Origin: Streptomyces sp. CBMA123
GTDB taxonomy: Bacteria > Actinomycetota > Actinomycetes > Streptomycetales > Streptomycetaceae
Direction: 5' to 3'
Assembly: GCF_014596465.1 (NCBI RefSeq)
Contig: NZ_MECK01000001.1
Span: forward strand, 62,001 to 126,000
DNA length: 64,000 nucleotides
Numbering within the stretch: the stretch's first letter is position 1; each line of letters opens with the position of its first letter. Of this stretch, positions 36,886 to 45,417 are shown piece after piece. The translations under genes were made by a program, and so were the position numbers. A model generated the notes under the pieces. The model had not been told where the DNA came from and made no database searches. It saw only the letters and a list, made by a program, of their open reading frames with translations.

Positions 36886-37953
36886 TCACGAGCCCGGATG
36901 GTCACGGCCCTCCGCCACCGCGGCAAGCGAACTGCTGCGAAGGAGTTGATCGGCGACGGGCCCGGGCACCAGCAGGTCGATACTCCCGGCCGACCAGTGC
37001 ACGGCCACCTGATACACGGCGAGGACACCGGCCTCCCATCTGGTGAGCCGGTCCTCCCCCTCTTGGCCGTGGGTGCGGACGAGCGAGGGGAACTCAACCG
37101 TGAGCGAGCGGCGGGGAGCCACCGCGTGCTGGCCGGCCAAGGCGCGCGCCCGGGCGTCCCAGTCGTCGACAAGGCGATCCAGCGCGTCGAGAGCCTCCGC
37201 GCGACCTCGCCAGCGGGACCCGAACGCCTCATAGACCACCGCCATCGCCGCGCTCCTGCCCGCCTCCAGCCCGTCCCAGCCTGTAGCGCACTCCTGCTGC
37301 CAGCAGGCCCACGCCTCCTGCACCAGCCACGAACCACTGGGGCCCGGACCGACCAGAGCCGACCCGCCCTCGCCGAGCGCTGGAGCCGGCAGGGCCGCGG
37401 CGCAGGCCGCATCGAGCAGAACAGCCTCGTTCAGCAGCGAGGCCATGTTCCGACGTGCGTGGTCGACGGCCTCGGCGAGAGGGGCCTGCATCGGCTCGAC
37501 CCACGACGCAAGCCACGGGTACGCCGCCGCGACCCCGTGGCTCTCCAGCAACTGCGCCTGCAGGCGCCGCCACCTTCGGCGCTGTCCCTCACACGCAGCA
37601 CGCGAATCCGCCCGTCCCGACCCCTCCGTGACCAGGCCCGCCTGGAACTCCGCCCACGCCCTCAACGGCGTCAGAGATGACACCGCTTCAGCGAAGGCGA
37701 CGAGCGGATGTCCACCCGGAACCGGCCACACGCAATGCGTGCACAACTCCCCGACCGCGAGCAGCAGCGGCACTTCCAGACGGTGAACCGCCGGCGCGGA
37801 TCGCAGTTGCCCGCAATCCGCTCCACCATGAAGCCTTCCCAGACCGGGCAACGGCCGGAAACACGACAGCGGCAGATCCTGGAACAACCCCAGCGGAACA
37901 TCGGCCGCGAAGATCTGACCCAACCGAAGCCGACGCATTTCCGGGCTCAGCAT
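36886..37953 (-). CDS. Hypothetical protein
   Basis: 355 residues, no family recognised. A CxxC pair (GELCTHCVWPVPGGHPLVAFAEAV) sits near residue 80 after an N-terminal region with LFQDLPLSCFRPLPGLGRLHGG. The rest is helical and Trp-rich. The codon pattern is typical of genuine genes. ATG 37953 with GAGG upstream. May be cargo of the integrase-bearing element. Confidence 0.6.
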   Translation of the reverse strand: MLSPEMRRLRLGQIFAADVPLGLFQDLPLSCFRPLPGLGRLHGGADCGQLRSAPAVHRLEVPLLLAVGELCTHCVWPVPGGHPLVAFAEAVSSLTPLRAWAEFQAGLVTEGSGRADSRAACEGQRRRWRRLQAQLLESHGVAAAYPWLASWVEPMQAPLAEAVDHARRNMASLLNEAVLLDAACAAALPAPALGEGGSALVGPGPSGSWLVQEAWACWQQECATGWDGLEAGRSAAMAVVYEAFGSRWRGRAEALDALDRLVDDWDARARALAGQHAVAPRRSLTVEFPSLVRTHGQEGEDRLTRWEAGVLAVYQVAVHWSAGSIDLLVPGPVADQLLRSSSLAAVAEGRDHPGS

Positions 37954-38426
37954 CGCGGCCTCAACCCAACAACACAAAGACGAAGAGCGAGTTGCTCAGC
38001 CAACGCGACCCGAACGCTTAGCAACGCCTCTCGGAGCACGGACGGACGAAGAGATTCCTTTGTCGCACTTTCAAGGGGTGGCAGCAGCTCAGCGAGCACG
38101 CCCAGCCCCTGGTGATCGCGTGGTGGTCGCATCAGAACGATCACTCGACCGGACTGCGAGCGAGGATTCAGGCCCAGAAATCCGGACAAATCTGCACGGA
38201 TCAGTCGCCGACGGGGAAGATCACGCATGGTGCCCGTCAACTCGACGGCGACAGGTCACCCATTCAGGAGAGCTGAGCTCCTCCGACCACGAGGCACCAC
38301 GCTTGACCATCCGGCCTCAACTCCAGCCTGACTGCGGCGAGTTGTCCAGCACCGCCCGCCATCAGGCGGCGTCCCCAGGCCGGTCAGGGCGCGACCACCA
38401 TGCGACCACCACCCCGCGACACGCAC

Positions 38427-38460
38427 AAAAAGGCGCTCCCATCATTCCGATGGAAGCGCC
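38427..38460 (-). terminator. Intrinsic terminator of the tRNA-Pro gene
   Basis: Stem of 6 + 5 bp with one mismatch (38432-38443 and 38449-38460), followed on the leftward strand by five U residues. A U-tract terminator, rare in this genome, as expected for a tRNA gene, 24 bp beyond the tRNA 3' end. Confidence 0.75.
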
Positions 38461-38483
38461 CTCCGACCTGCGAAAACTCGCGG

Positions 38484-38532
38484 TCGGGACGACAGGATTT
38501 GAACCTGCGACCCCTTGACCCCCAGTCAAGTG
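38484..38532 (-). other. 3' half of tRNA-Pro(GGG): attachment site
   Basis: Reads (leftward) anticodon arm CTTGACTGGGGGTCAAG with anticodon GGG, variable region, T arm GCAGGTTCAAATCCTGT, acceptor strand CGTCCCG and discriminator A. The D arm and the matching 5' acceptor strand CGGGACG are absent within 100 bp upstream; unrelated DNA begins at about 38533. This is the product of integration into a tRNA gene: an attL-type site, with the intact tRNA expected at the element's far right end. Confidence 0.85.
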
Positions 38533-38720
38533 GGCCGTTCCTCTGCCTGCTTCGAGCGAAGCCAGCGCGCCAGCTTCAAGCTCTCAAATCAGCTTACCAC
38601 TCGCCGAATTGCACCGCACCCGCCTCCATGCACGAGTGGACCAGCTGACAGTGGCTCAATGGTTACTATGTGCAGGAATGTCCAAATCCGAACACCGCCG
38701 CCCACTAGCGCTCAAGGCAT

Positions 38721-38753
38721 GTGGTCCCAAAGTGGTCCCAGAGCTCTGGTCAC
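38721..38753. repeat. Direct repeats GTGGTCCCA near the attachment site
   Basis: GTGGTCCCA at 38721 and 38732 (11-bp period), then a degenerate TGGTCAC at 38747. Such repeats beside a tRNA attachment site are typical integrase arm-binding sites. Otherwise 38533-39027 holds no gene that I can support; likewise 37954-38426. Confidence 0.45.
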
Positions 38754-39027
38754 ACGCAGCAACCAGCCCTTCGAGGCCCTGCTTCAATCTCCCCAGCGGG
38801 AAGCACCTCCTTGCGGAAAGACCATCCCCCCACAAGGCACCAGTGACACAGCGTGACGATATCCGGGGGCCCATCAGATCGCACCACTGGCCGAAACGTC
38901 AGATCCAGTCTATTCCCGCCTGGGCAAAATGTGACAAACGCAATGATGTCTAGATTGCCCGACTTCTGCCATGTATGGTGTCCCGTCCATCGCCGGGCGG
39001 GCCGGCGGGTGGTGTGCTGGGGGGTTC

Positions 39028-39951
39028 GTGGCGGGGCTGCAGGTGTTTCGAGTCGCTGGCGGGGATGTTCGACGTGTCGAGGGCGCGGCCGTGGAGTTCG
39101 AGCGTGATCTCCAGCGGCTCGTGGAGGCGAACATGGAGGAGATGCTGGGTGGTGTCCGTTTCCTGGCGGCCGAGTACTCCACCGGTCCCGTGCACCGGGG
39201 CCGGATCGACAGCCTCGGTCTGGACGAAGACGGAAGCCCAGTCCTGATCGAGTACAAGCGCACGAGCAGTGAGTCGGTCCTCGCCCAGGGACTGTTCTAC
39301 CTCTCGTGGCTGGTGGAGAACCGGTCAGAGTTTGAGGCGCTCGTCGAGCGGCGGCTGGGAGCGGAAGCCGCCGAGCGGGTGGACTGGAGCCGCCCGCGGG
39401 TGGTCTGCATCGCGGCGGAGTACACCCGCTACGACCTGGTGGCTGCGGGCATGTCCCACCATCGGATCGATATGATGGTCTACCGGCGCTACGGGGACGA
39501 CCTGGTGACGCTGGAGCTGGCGGTGTCGATCGCCGGCGGCTGCGGCTCCCTGGCGGTTGGCCGGTCGGAGCGGACACGGCTGGCTTCGCCCGTGCGCCGG
39601 ACGGTCAGCGACGTGCTGTCGCAGGTGGGCGGTGAGGTACGGGAGCTGTACGACGAGTTGGACGCCCGTCTGCTCGACCTGGGCGAGGGGCACTCGGTGG
39701 AGCTGCAGCACTACGTCGCCTACCGCCGCCGGCGGAACTTCGCCTGCGTCCGGGTGCTGGCGCAGGCCCAGGCTCTGGTCATCTTCCTGCGCGTCGACCC
39801 GACGACGGTCCAGCTGGTCCCGGGCTGGACCAGGGACGTCCGGAGAATCGGGCACCTCGGCACGGGCGAACTGGAGGTCCGGATCGGCTCGATGGAGGAT
39901 CTCGACCGGTCAATGGCACTGCTTCGGACGAGCTACGCCGCTGCGGCGTAG
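39028..39951 (+). CDS. PD-(D/E)XK nuclease-like protein with DUF5655 domain
   Basis: 307 residues. The N-terminal half has the nuclease core VHRGRIDSLGLDEDGSPVLIEYKR (D of RIDS, E and K of EYKR), as in NucS-like/DUF91 enzymes. The C-terminal ~120 residues (VSDVLSQVGGEVRELYDELDARLL...LEVRIGSMEDLDRSMALL) match DUF5655. Possibly a DNA-repair or defence nuclease carried by the element. GTG 39028 with a G-run SD (GGGGGG) is preferred to ATG 38971. Confidence 0.8.
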   Translation: MAGLQVFRVAGGDVRRVEGAAVEFERDLQRLVEANMEEMLGGVRFLAAEYSTGPVHRGRIDSLGLDEDGSPVLIEYKRTSSESVLAQGLFYLSWLVENRSEFEALVERRLGAEAAERVDWSRPRVVCIAAEYTRYDLVAAGMSHHRIDMMVYRRYGDDLVTLELAVSIAGGCGSLAVGRSERTRLASPVRRTVSDVLSQVGGEVRELYDELDARLLDLGEGHSVELQHYVAYRRRRNFACVRVLAQAQALVIFLRVDPTTVQLVPGWTRDVRRIGHLGTGELEVRIGSMEDLDRSMALLRTSYAAAA

Positions 39952-39957
39952 TCCGTC

Positions 39958-40005
39958 AATGGCGATGGGCCGTACCCCCTTTGCGGGGTACGGCCCATCG
40001 CCATT
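39958..40005. terminator. Very strong bidirectional terminator
   Basis: Perfect 21-bp stem (39958-39978 and 39985-40005) with loop CTTTGC, 6 bp after the nuclease stop and 81 bp from the end of the converging leftward operon. Confidence 0.9.
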
Positions 40006-40086
40006 GTTCGGCCCGCTCCCCGGAGGGCTGGGTCCGCGGGGCTGGCCCTGGTGTTCAGTGGTGTGCCGGGCGTACCAGGGCGGCGG

Positions 40087-40299
40087 TCAGCGCCGGCGCG
40101 GGCGGGATGATGAGGGTGGTGCGGTGACGAGCGGCTCGCTCGCCTGCCCGGCGGGGGGCGGATTGAGGGCCTGCTGGATGTGGGCCCGGCGGGCAGCCCA
40201 GCGACTCAGGTCGCGTTGGTAGGTCCGGACTTCCTCACCTCCGGCAACGCGCGGGTCCGGTGCGGTGGGCTGGCGGTCCTGGGGGTTCGGCTGTTCTAT
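40087..40299 (-). CDS. Small hypothetical protein, probable ATA start
   Basis: 70 residues, last of the leftward operon: EQPNPQDRQPTAPDPRVAGG, then EVRTYQRDLSRWAARRAHIQQ. Not recognised. The SD GGAGG is followed 5 bp later by ATA (40299); an in-frame ATG at 40314 lies before the SD and has none of its own. The ATA start is inferred. Confidence 0.5.
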   Translation of the reverse strand: MEQPNPQDRQPTAPDPRVAGGEEVRTYQRDLSRWAARRAHIQQALNPPPAGQASEPLVTAPPSSSRPRRR

Positions 40300-40356
40300 G
40301 GTGGTCCTCCGCATCAAGAGGTAGGGACTCCGGGCGCAGGCCCGAGTCGAGCGGGG

Positions 40357-41343
40357 TCAGTGTTCTTGGTCGTGCTGCGACTTTCGGGCCAGCGCGGTGA
40401 TCAGGGCGCGTTCACGGACGAAGTCGGCGTGCACCTCGGGCTGGTTCGGGCCGAGGGCTTCGAGGGCGCTGTCGATCGCCGTGAGAGCTTCGGCTCGGCG
40501 CCCGAGCATCCGCCAGGCAGTGGCGGTACGGAAGAGCATGATCGGGTCGCCGTCGTCGAAGGTGGGCCACGCGGCCATCTCCAGGATCCGCTCGGCCTGG
40601 TCGGGTAGCCCGTCACCGAGCCAGAGGCCGTGGAGCAGGGCGTGGCAGACCTGGGGGTTGTCGTCGGCTTCGGCGAGGCTGCGGTCCATGGCGTCAAGAG
40701 CACCGCGCGCGGCGCGGCCGAGCAGCGCGAAGGCGCCGAGGGCGCGGGTGTACGGATCCCAGCGGACGCGCTCGTGGTCGGGGGCCTGGTCGAGGAGCCG
40801 GGTGATGGTGCGGCATCGGAAGTCGTAGCGCAGCGCGACGAGATGGAGGTGGCGGAGGGCCTGGGTGTGGATGCGGTCGGTGCCGGGCTGGGTCAGGTGG
40901 TCGGTGCCGGTGATGTGGAGCAGCGCGCTGTTGCGCCGGCTGCGGGCGTACCAGGCGAGGTGGTTGGCCAGGGTGGCGCTGGTTGGCCAGTCGGCGTGGG
41001 CGCGGCTGAGCCAGCGGGCTGCTTCGCCGGTCCAGGGTCGGCCGGCGTCGATCTCGCGCTCGACGAGCGTGCGGACGGCGGCGAGGGCGGCTTCGCGGAG
41101 GTCGTCTCGGGCGACGGCGATGCTGAGGGCGCTGTACCCGCTGGGGCGGTCGAGGAGGCCGCGGATCATGATCTGTTGGGTCTGCGGGTAGGCGGCGGCC
41201 CGGGCGATCCGCTCGATGGTGTGCAGGTCGGCGCTGGTGTCGTGCAGGTCGGCTCCGTTTGGACGGGGGGTTCCGTTCGCCGGCTTCGTGTCGGCCGGTG
41301 CGGGCTGGTTCCGGGTGCGATGGTGGCTGTTGGTGCTGGGGAT
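40357..41343 (-). CDS. Hypothetical helical-repeat protein, probable ATC start
   Basis: 328 residues, mostly alpha-helical with TPR-like spacing (e.g. ALDAMDRSLAEADDNPQVCHALLHGL, then FRTATAWRMLGRRAEALTAIDSALEAL). Unknown function. It follows the DUF317 gene closely; GGAG is followed 6 bp later by ATC (41343), and no ATG/GTG/TTG/CTG start with an SD exists unless one accepts a 155-bp overlap. Confidence 0.65.
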   Translation of the reverse strand: MPSTNSHHRTRNQPAPADTKPANGTPRPNGADLHDTSADLHTIERIARAAAYPQTQQIMIRGLLDRPSGYSALSIAVARDDLREAALAAVRTLVEREIDAGRPWTGEAARWLSRAHADWPTSATLANHLAWYARSRRNSALLHITGTDHLTQPGTDRIHTQALRHLHLVALRYDFRCRTITRLLDQAPDHERVRWDPYTRALGAFALLGRAARGALDAMDRSLAEADDNPQVCHALLHGLWLGDGLPDQAERILEMAAWPTFDDGDPIMLFRTATAWRMLGRRAEALTAIDSALEALGPNQPEVHADFVRERALITALARKSQHDQEH

Positions 41344-41383
41344 GGTCGGCTCCGGGAAGCGGTGGATCTGGTGACCCAGCTGG

Positions 41384-42934
41384 TCAGCGGGTCCGCCGTG
41401 GTCCGGCTGGGGGCGGTGCCGCTGGTGCGGTGGCTGGCTGCGCGGCGGGCAGCGGGGTGGCCGGCGCGGATCGGGCGGCTGCGCGGCGGGCGGCCAGGTG
41501 GTGCTGGGGTGCGGTGCCGGTCCGTGTCGACTGGGCAAGACGGTCGGCTTCCCGGGCTGCTGCGGTGATCAGGAAGGTCGGGGTGTCGGGGCTGAAGGTC
41601 GCGCTCCACAGGGCGGGCGGGTCGCCTCCGTCGAGCGTCCAGGCTTCAGCCAGCGGCACGATGTCCAGGGAGCTGGGCTCGCCCCGCAGGACCGACCACA
41701 GCTTCACGCCGACGGGGCTGGTGCTCGACCGGTCCCGGTGGGGGAGGTCGCTCTTGTGCCAGCCCGACAGGCGAAGTTGGGCGTGGGCGAGGGCGGGGTC
41801 TCGGCTTCCGGGGACCGGATCGGGCCGGTAGCGGCGGTGCGGGGTGAAGCTCGGCTCGGGCGAGGATTCGAAGTCGTCCCAGACTTCTTCGACGTCGAGC
41901 CGCCGGAGGGCCTCGGCGAGCGCGACGGTGACGGCGGCGACGACCGGCGTCGGGGTGTGGGTGGTGAAACGGGCGGTCCAGGAGATGCAGTCCTCTTTAC
42001 TGCTGCTCCATGGGGAGCCGTCGCCGGTCGCGGTGATGGTCCAGGGGCTGGTCCAGCGCTGGTCGGGTCGGTGCTCGGGTGTGTGGGCGACGCTGACACG
42101 GCCGCAGGGGCTGTGCAGGGTCATGTTGCCGAGTTCGTCCTCGGTGTGGCGCCAGTCCCGCAGCGGCTCGACGGCGATGGTGGGGTCCTCGGTGTCGATG
42201 TCGGCGTGCGCCGGGGTGCTCTTGTCGTCCCCGGCGGAGGGGACGGTGAACACGACGTCGCGGTACGGCCGCGGGATTTGGTGGGCCCTCCGCGTTGCCG
42301 GCTTCGGCGCGGTGGCGGCCATGAGTGTTGCGGTGATCAGGTGTGCGGGGGTGTGCCGGGAGAAGTCCGCCTGCCAACCGCGGGCCTCCAGCGGGCCGGC
42401 TGCCCGGCCGGCGACAATGGTCGTCGCGCCGGGCTCGGTGTCCGGGGCGGAGTACCAGGAGCCGTCGACGCGGTGCCACAGCTCGATGCTCTCGACGGCC
42501 GGCTCGGGGCTCTCGGCGTGGACCTGGTCGCCGAGGAGGACGGTGTCCCATCCGGCGCGTTCGACCGCGTCGAAAATGCTGCGCAGGTCGGTGGGGCCGG
42601 CGACGGCGGCGAGCCGGTCGCGCTGGAGCCGGGTGGTGAGGTGGACGAGGGTGTCCGTGACGATTTCTGCCGGTGTGCCGCTGGTGAACGTGGCCGTCCA
42701 CGTTGGCGGTGCGGTCACGAGCGGATGATGGCTGATCTGCCAAGCGGTGTCGCCCTCGTGCTCGGCCGCGACCAGGAGGATGTCGTACGACGGGCTGGCC
42801 AGGCCGGCGCCGGACGGGTGCCAGTCCACCGGGCGCCAGCCCCGCTTGGTCAGGTTCGTCCAGACGATCTTCGACGCGCCAGGGCCTGCAAGACGTCGGG
42901 GAAGGACTCGGACAGTCGTGTTGTCGGGGTCGAT
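41384..42934 (-). CDS. Multi-domain DUF317 protein, probable ATC start
   Basis: 516 residues with repeated DUF317-type units, each ending like WTATFTSGTPAEIVTDTLVHL, WQADFSRHTPAHLITATLMA, WTARFTTHTPTPVVAAVTVA and WSATFSPDTPTFLITAAA (four in all). DUF317 proteins are frequent on streptomycete mobile elements, with unknown function. The SD GAGGAG lies 16 bp after the upstream stop and is followed by CACC-ATC (42934). ATG 43021 would overlap the upstream gene by 71 bp. Confidence 0.75.
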   Translation of the reverse strand: MDPDNTTVRVLPRRLAGPGASKIVWTNLTKRGWRPVDWHPSGAGLASPSYDILLVAAEHEGDTAWQISHHPLVTAPPTWTATFTSGTPAEIVTDTLVHLTTRLQRDRLAAVAGPTDLRSIFDAVERAGWDTVLLGDQVHAESPEPAVESIELWHRVDGSWYSAPDTEPGATTIVAGRAAGPLEARGWQADFSRHTPAHLITATLMAATAPKPATRRAHQIPRPYRDVVFTVPSAGDDKSTPAHADIDTEDPTIAVEPLRDWRHTEDELGNMTLHSPCGRVSVAHTPEHRPDQRWTSPWTITATGDGSPWSSSKEDCISWTARFTTHTPTPVVAAVTVALAEALRRLDVEEVWDDFESSPEPSFTPHRRYRPDPVPGSRDPALAHAQLRLSGWHKSDLPHRDRSSTSPVGVKLWSVLRGEPSSLDIVPLAEAWTLDGGDPPALWSATFSPDTPTFLITAAAREADRLAQSTRTGTAPQHHLAARRAAARSAPATPLPAAQPATAPAAPPPAGPRRTR

Positions 42935-42950
42935 GGTGCTCCTCAGGCTG

Positions 42951-43829
42951 TCAGCGGCGGTGACCGTCGCGGTTCGGGGTAGGTGGTGTTGCCCGTGGAG
43001 CAGCCGGTGGTGCGCTCCCACCGCCGGGTGAGATGGGCTGCGGGCTGCGGGTGCGGGCTGCCCGACCCCGGCGGACGTCCAACGGGGTGGGGCTGGTGGG
43101 AAGTTCGGTCAGCTGGGCGGCACCGATGACTGCGGCACCGATCGTCAGGTCGCTCAGTTCACCGACGTCACGGGTGGCTGGACCGAGCATCGCACCGGCG
43201 ATGGCGTGCAGGATCCGGTCCGGGGTGGAGGTACTGGCTGCCGCGCACCAGCCCTCGTGCTCGTCGCCGATGGTGACGGTCCAGAACCCGTCCTGGCCGG
43301 CTTCCTCCCAGTCGCCCGCCCCGCCGCCGGGGTCGACGACGATCCGGTCCTGCGGAGCGTGCACCGAGACCACCGTCTCCTGCTGAGCCCGGGCGTCCCA
43401 GGTGGTGATCCACTCCGGGGGCTGGAAGAGGCTGCGCCACTCGCTGTCGGCGGCCGACCCGTGCAACCGGGCGCCGGAGCGCAGCTTGGAGGCGAGGTCG
43501 GTGGTGATGGCCTCGACGATCTCGATGGGCGTGTGGTCGGTGAGGCATACGGTCCACTGGGGCGGCTCGAACGGAGTGTCGTGCACGGCGATCTTCCACA
43601 TCGCTTCGGTCCCGTTCTGGGGCTCGAAGCCGAGCCGGATCCGACCGTCGTGGGAAACGATGAACTGGTTGCCGCGGCCGTCGTCGAGGCGTGCGGCGCC
43701 GGCGTCGACGAGCGGGCGGATCGCCCGCTCGCTGTCCAGGACGGGGCCGGCGTACAGCGCCGGGGTGATGCTCAGCTGCAACCGCGGCTGGTCGTTGGCC
43801 TTCTTGACCCAGTAGGGGTTGGTGGTCAA
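42951..43829 (-). CDS. DUF317-type protein, TTG start
   Basis: 292 residues. Begins (TTG) TTNPYWVKKANDQPRLQLSI; DUF317-like units around MWKIAVHDTPFEPPQWTVCLTDHTPIEIVEAI and WCAAASTSTPDRILHAIAGA. TTG 43829 follows GGAG at 6 bp. Second DUF317 gene of this leftward operon. Confidence 0.75.
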   Translation of the reverse strand: MTTNPYWVKKANDQPRLQLSITPALYAGPVLDSERAIRPLVDAGAARLDDGRGNQFIVSHDGRIRLGFEPQNGTEAMWKIAVHDTPFEPPQWTVCLTDHTPIEIVEAITTDLASKLRSGARLHGSAADSEWRSLFQPPEWITTWDARAQQETVVSVHAPQDRIVVDPGGGAGDWEEAGQDGFWTVTIGDEHEGWCAAASTSTPDRILHAIAGAMLGPATRDVGELSDLTIGAAVIGAAQLTELPTSPTPLDVRRGRAARTRSPQPISPGGGSAPPAAPRATPPTPNRDGHRR

Positions 43830-43944
43830 CGGCGGCTCCGATCCGTCGGCCAGGACAGCGCGCCCTCGGGTGGTTCCGTGTTGGTGGTGATCGGTGCTCC
43901 AGGTAGGTACGTGACGGGGTGCTTTCTGCGGCCGTCGGCAGCCT

Positions 43945-44436
43945 CTACCGGCCGCGCGCTGCGGCTGCCCGCAGGTCGGCGGGGGTGGTCGACGGGCCAG
44001 TGAGCACCGCCGGAGGCTGGGCAGCGCCGCGCTGAACACCGCGTACACGCGATTCCGTTCGGCTCTCGGCGGGGGCTGGTGTCGGTGGGGATTCGGTGAA
44101 CACGTCGATGTACCGGGCGACGGCGTGCCTGAGCGGTTCGGGGTTCAGCTCGCCGTCGTGGTCGATGTCGGCCAGAGCGTGCACGGTGTGAACGAATCCC
44201 GGCCGGGGCACTGTCGCGTGCTCGTCGAAGTCGAAGAGGTTGGAGCCCAGTTGCGCCCCGCTGCTGCGCAGCACCACCTGGACGCGAATGCCGCGGTAGG
44301 TGTCGCTACGGATGCCGCCTGGCTCCAGCGCAGCGGTGATGAGGACGTCCGCGCGGGGCGCGAGCTGTTGACGGCCGGTGGTGATGCCGTCCGGCAGGGG
44401 CGCCAGGGTCGTCAGTATGGCGGCGTGATCGACGAT
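43945..44436 (-). CDS. Hypothetical protein, probable ATC start
   Basis: 163 residues: VDHAAILTTLAPLPDGITTG, ADVLITAALEPGGIRSDTYRG, IRVQVVLRSSGAQLGSNLFDFDEH, then LADIDHDGELNPE (an EF-hand-like acidic loop). AAGGAG overlaps the upstream stop (TAAGGAG) and is followed 5 bp later by ATC (44436). The first GTG lies 53 codons downstream, inside a beta-rich conserved-looking part, and has no SD. Confidence 0.6.
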   Translation of the reverse strand: MVDHAAILTTLAPLPDGITTGRQQLAPRADVLITAALEPGGIRSDTYRGIRVQVVLRSSGAQLGSNLFDFDEHATVPRPGFVHTVHALADIDHDGELNPEPLRHAVARYIDVFTESPPTPAPAESRTESRVRGVQRGAAQPPAVLTGPSTTPADLRAAAARGR

Positions 44437-44445
44437 GTCGTCTCC

Positions 44446-45348
44446 TTAGTGGCGCTGCGGCGTTGGGTCTGGCCGAGCGGTTGTCGTCCATCCGGCCGTC
44501 GTGCGGGGAGGCTCGTACGGCTCGCGGGTTCGGAGCGGGTCACCGGACGGGCCGGGAGACGGCTGGCTCGTGGGTCGCCGCCGCGGCCGGTGCGACGCCG
44601 CCGGCGCCGGCGCCGGCGCCGGCCGCGCAGCTTGGGCGCGCGAACTGGCCCGGTGCTCGTCTCGGGCACCGGTGAGGTGGCGCAGGACTTCCGGTGCGAG
44701 GTCCTTGTGGTGCCGCTGGACCGGCGCGGGTGTGATCATGGGCCGAGTTGCCGCGGCGATCACGTGGAGCGGGGTGCCGTTGGTGAAGTGGGCTTCCCAG
44801 TACGCGGGGGTGCCCTTCGGACCGGCCCAGAGCATGACGGTCTCGTCATAGGGGTCGAAGTCCTTGGCCAGGCCCGTCGGTACGCGCTGGACCTCGAGTC
44901 CGGCGAGGCCGTCCGGAGCAGTGAGAGGGATCACGTTGGCCGTGAACTCGCGTTTCCATCCAGCCTGTTCGACCAGCCGTGTGGCGTCCTTGACGAGGTA
45001 GCTGCGGCGGTTGAACACCTGCTCCGGGTATTCCTCAAGGTCTCCGGCGATGGTTTCCAAGAAGGCGCCGACGATCTCGACCGGGGTACGGCCGTCGAAC
45101 CGCGCCATCCAGTCGGGGGCGCCCATCGGTTTGCTGCTGGCGACGAGTTGCCACGGGTCCAGGTAGTCGCCGATGAAGGCGACGCGCAGGCGGTGGCAGG
45201 GGCTGGAGATGAACAGGCTGGCGTTCTCGGGGTCGGTGTGGTGAGGCCAGTTCCGCTTCTTGATGAGCAGGTTGAGGGCATCGCCGGGCTCGCCTCCGGC
45301 GCCGGCCAGGTAGCGGGGGGCAACGTCGATCTGGGTGTCGTCGCGCAT
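44446..45348 (-). CDS. DUF317-type protein
   Basis: 300 residues. RDDTQIDVAPRYLAGAGGEP at the N-terminus, similar to the start of the protein at 61310; DUF317 units ending WMARFDGRTPVEIVGAFLETI and YWEAHFTNGTPLHVIAAATR; a Pro/Arg-rich low-complexity tail. ATG 45348 with CGAGG upstream. Function unknown. Confidence 0.8.
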   Translation of the reverse strand: MRDDTQIDVAPRYLAGAGGEPGDALNLLIKKRNWPHHTDPENASLFISSPCHRLRVAFIGDYLDPWQLVASSKPMGAPDWMARFDGRTPVEIVGAFLETIAGDLEEYPEQVFNRRSYLVKDATRLVEQAGWKREFTANVIPLTAPDGLAGLEVQRVPTGLAKDFDPYDETVMLWAGPKGTPAYWEAHFTNGTPLHVIAAATRPMITPAPVQRHHKDLAPEVLRHLTGARDEHRASSRAQAARPAPAPAPAASHRPRRRPTSQPSPGPSGDPLRTREPYEPPRTTAGWTTTARPDPTPQRH

Positions 45349-45417
45349 GGGCCTCGTGCAGTGGGTAGGGCGGGGTGGGAGCCGAGTGCAGTGGCCCGGT
45401 AGTCCGCGGGGTCTGGT

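Noticed and set aside
38484-38600. Complete tRNA-Pro gene
   Set aside because: The 5' acceptor strand CGGGACG and the D arm are absent; only the 3' half is present.
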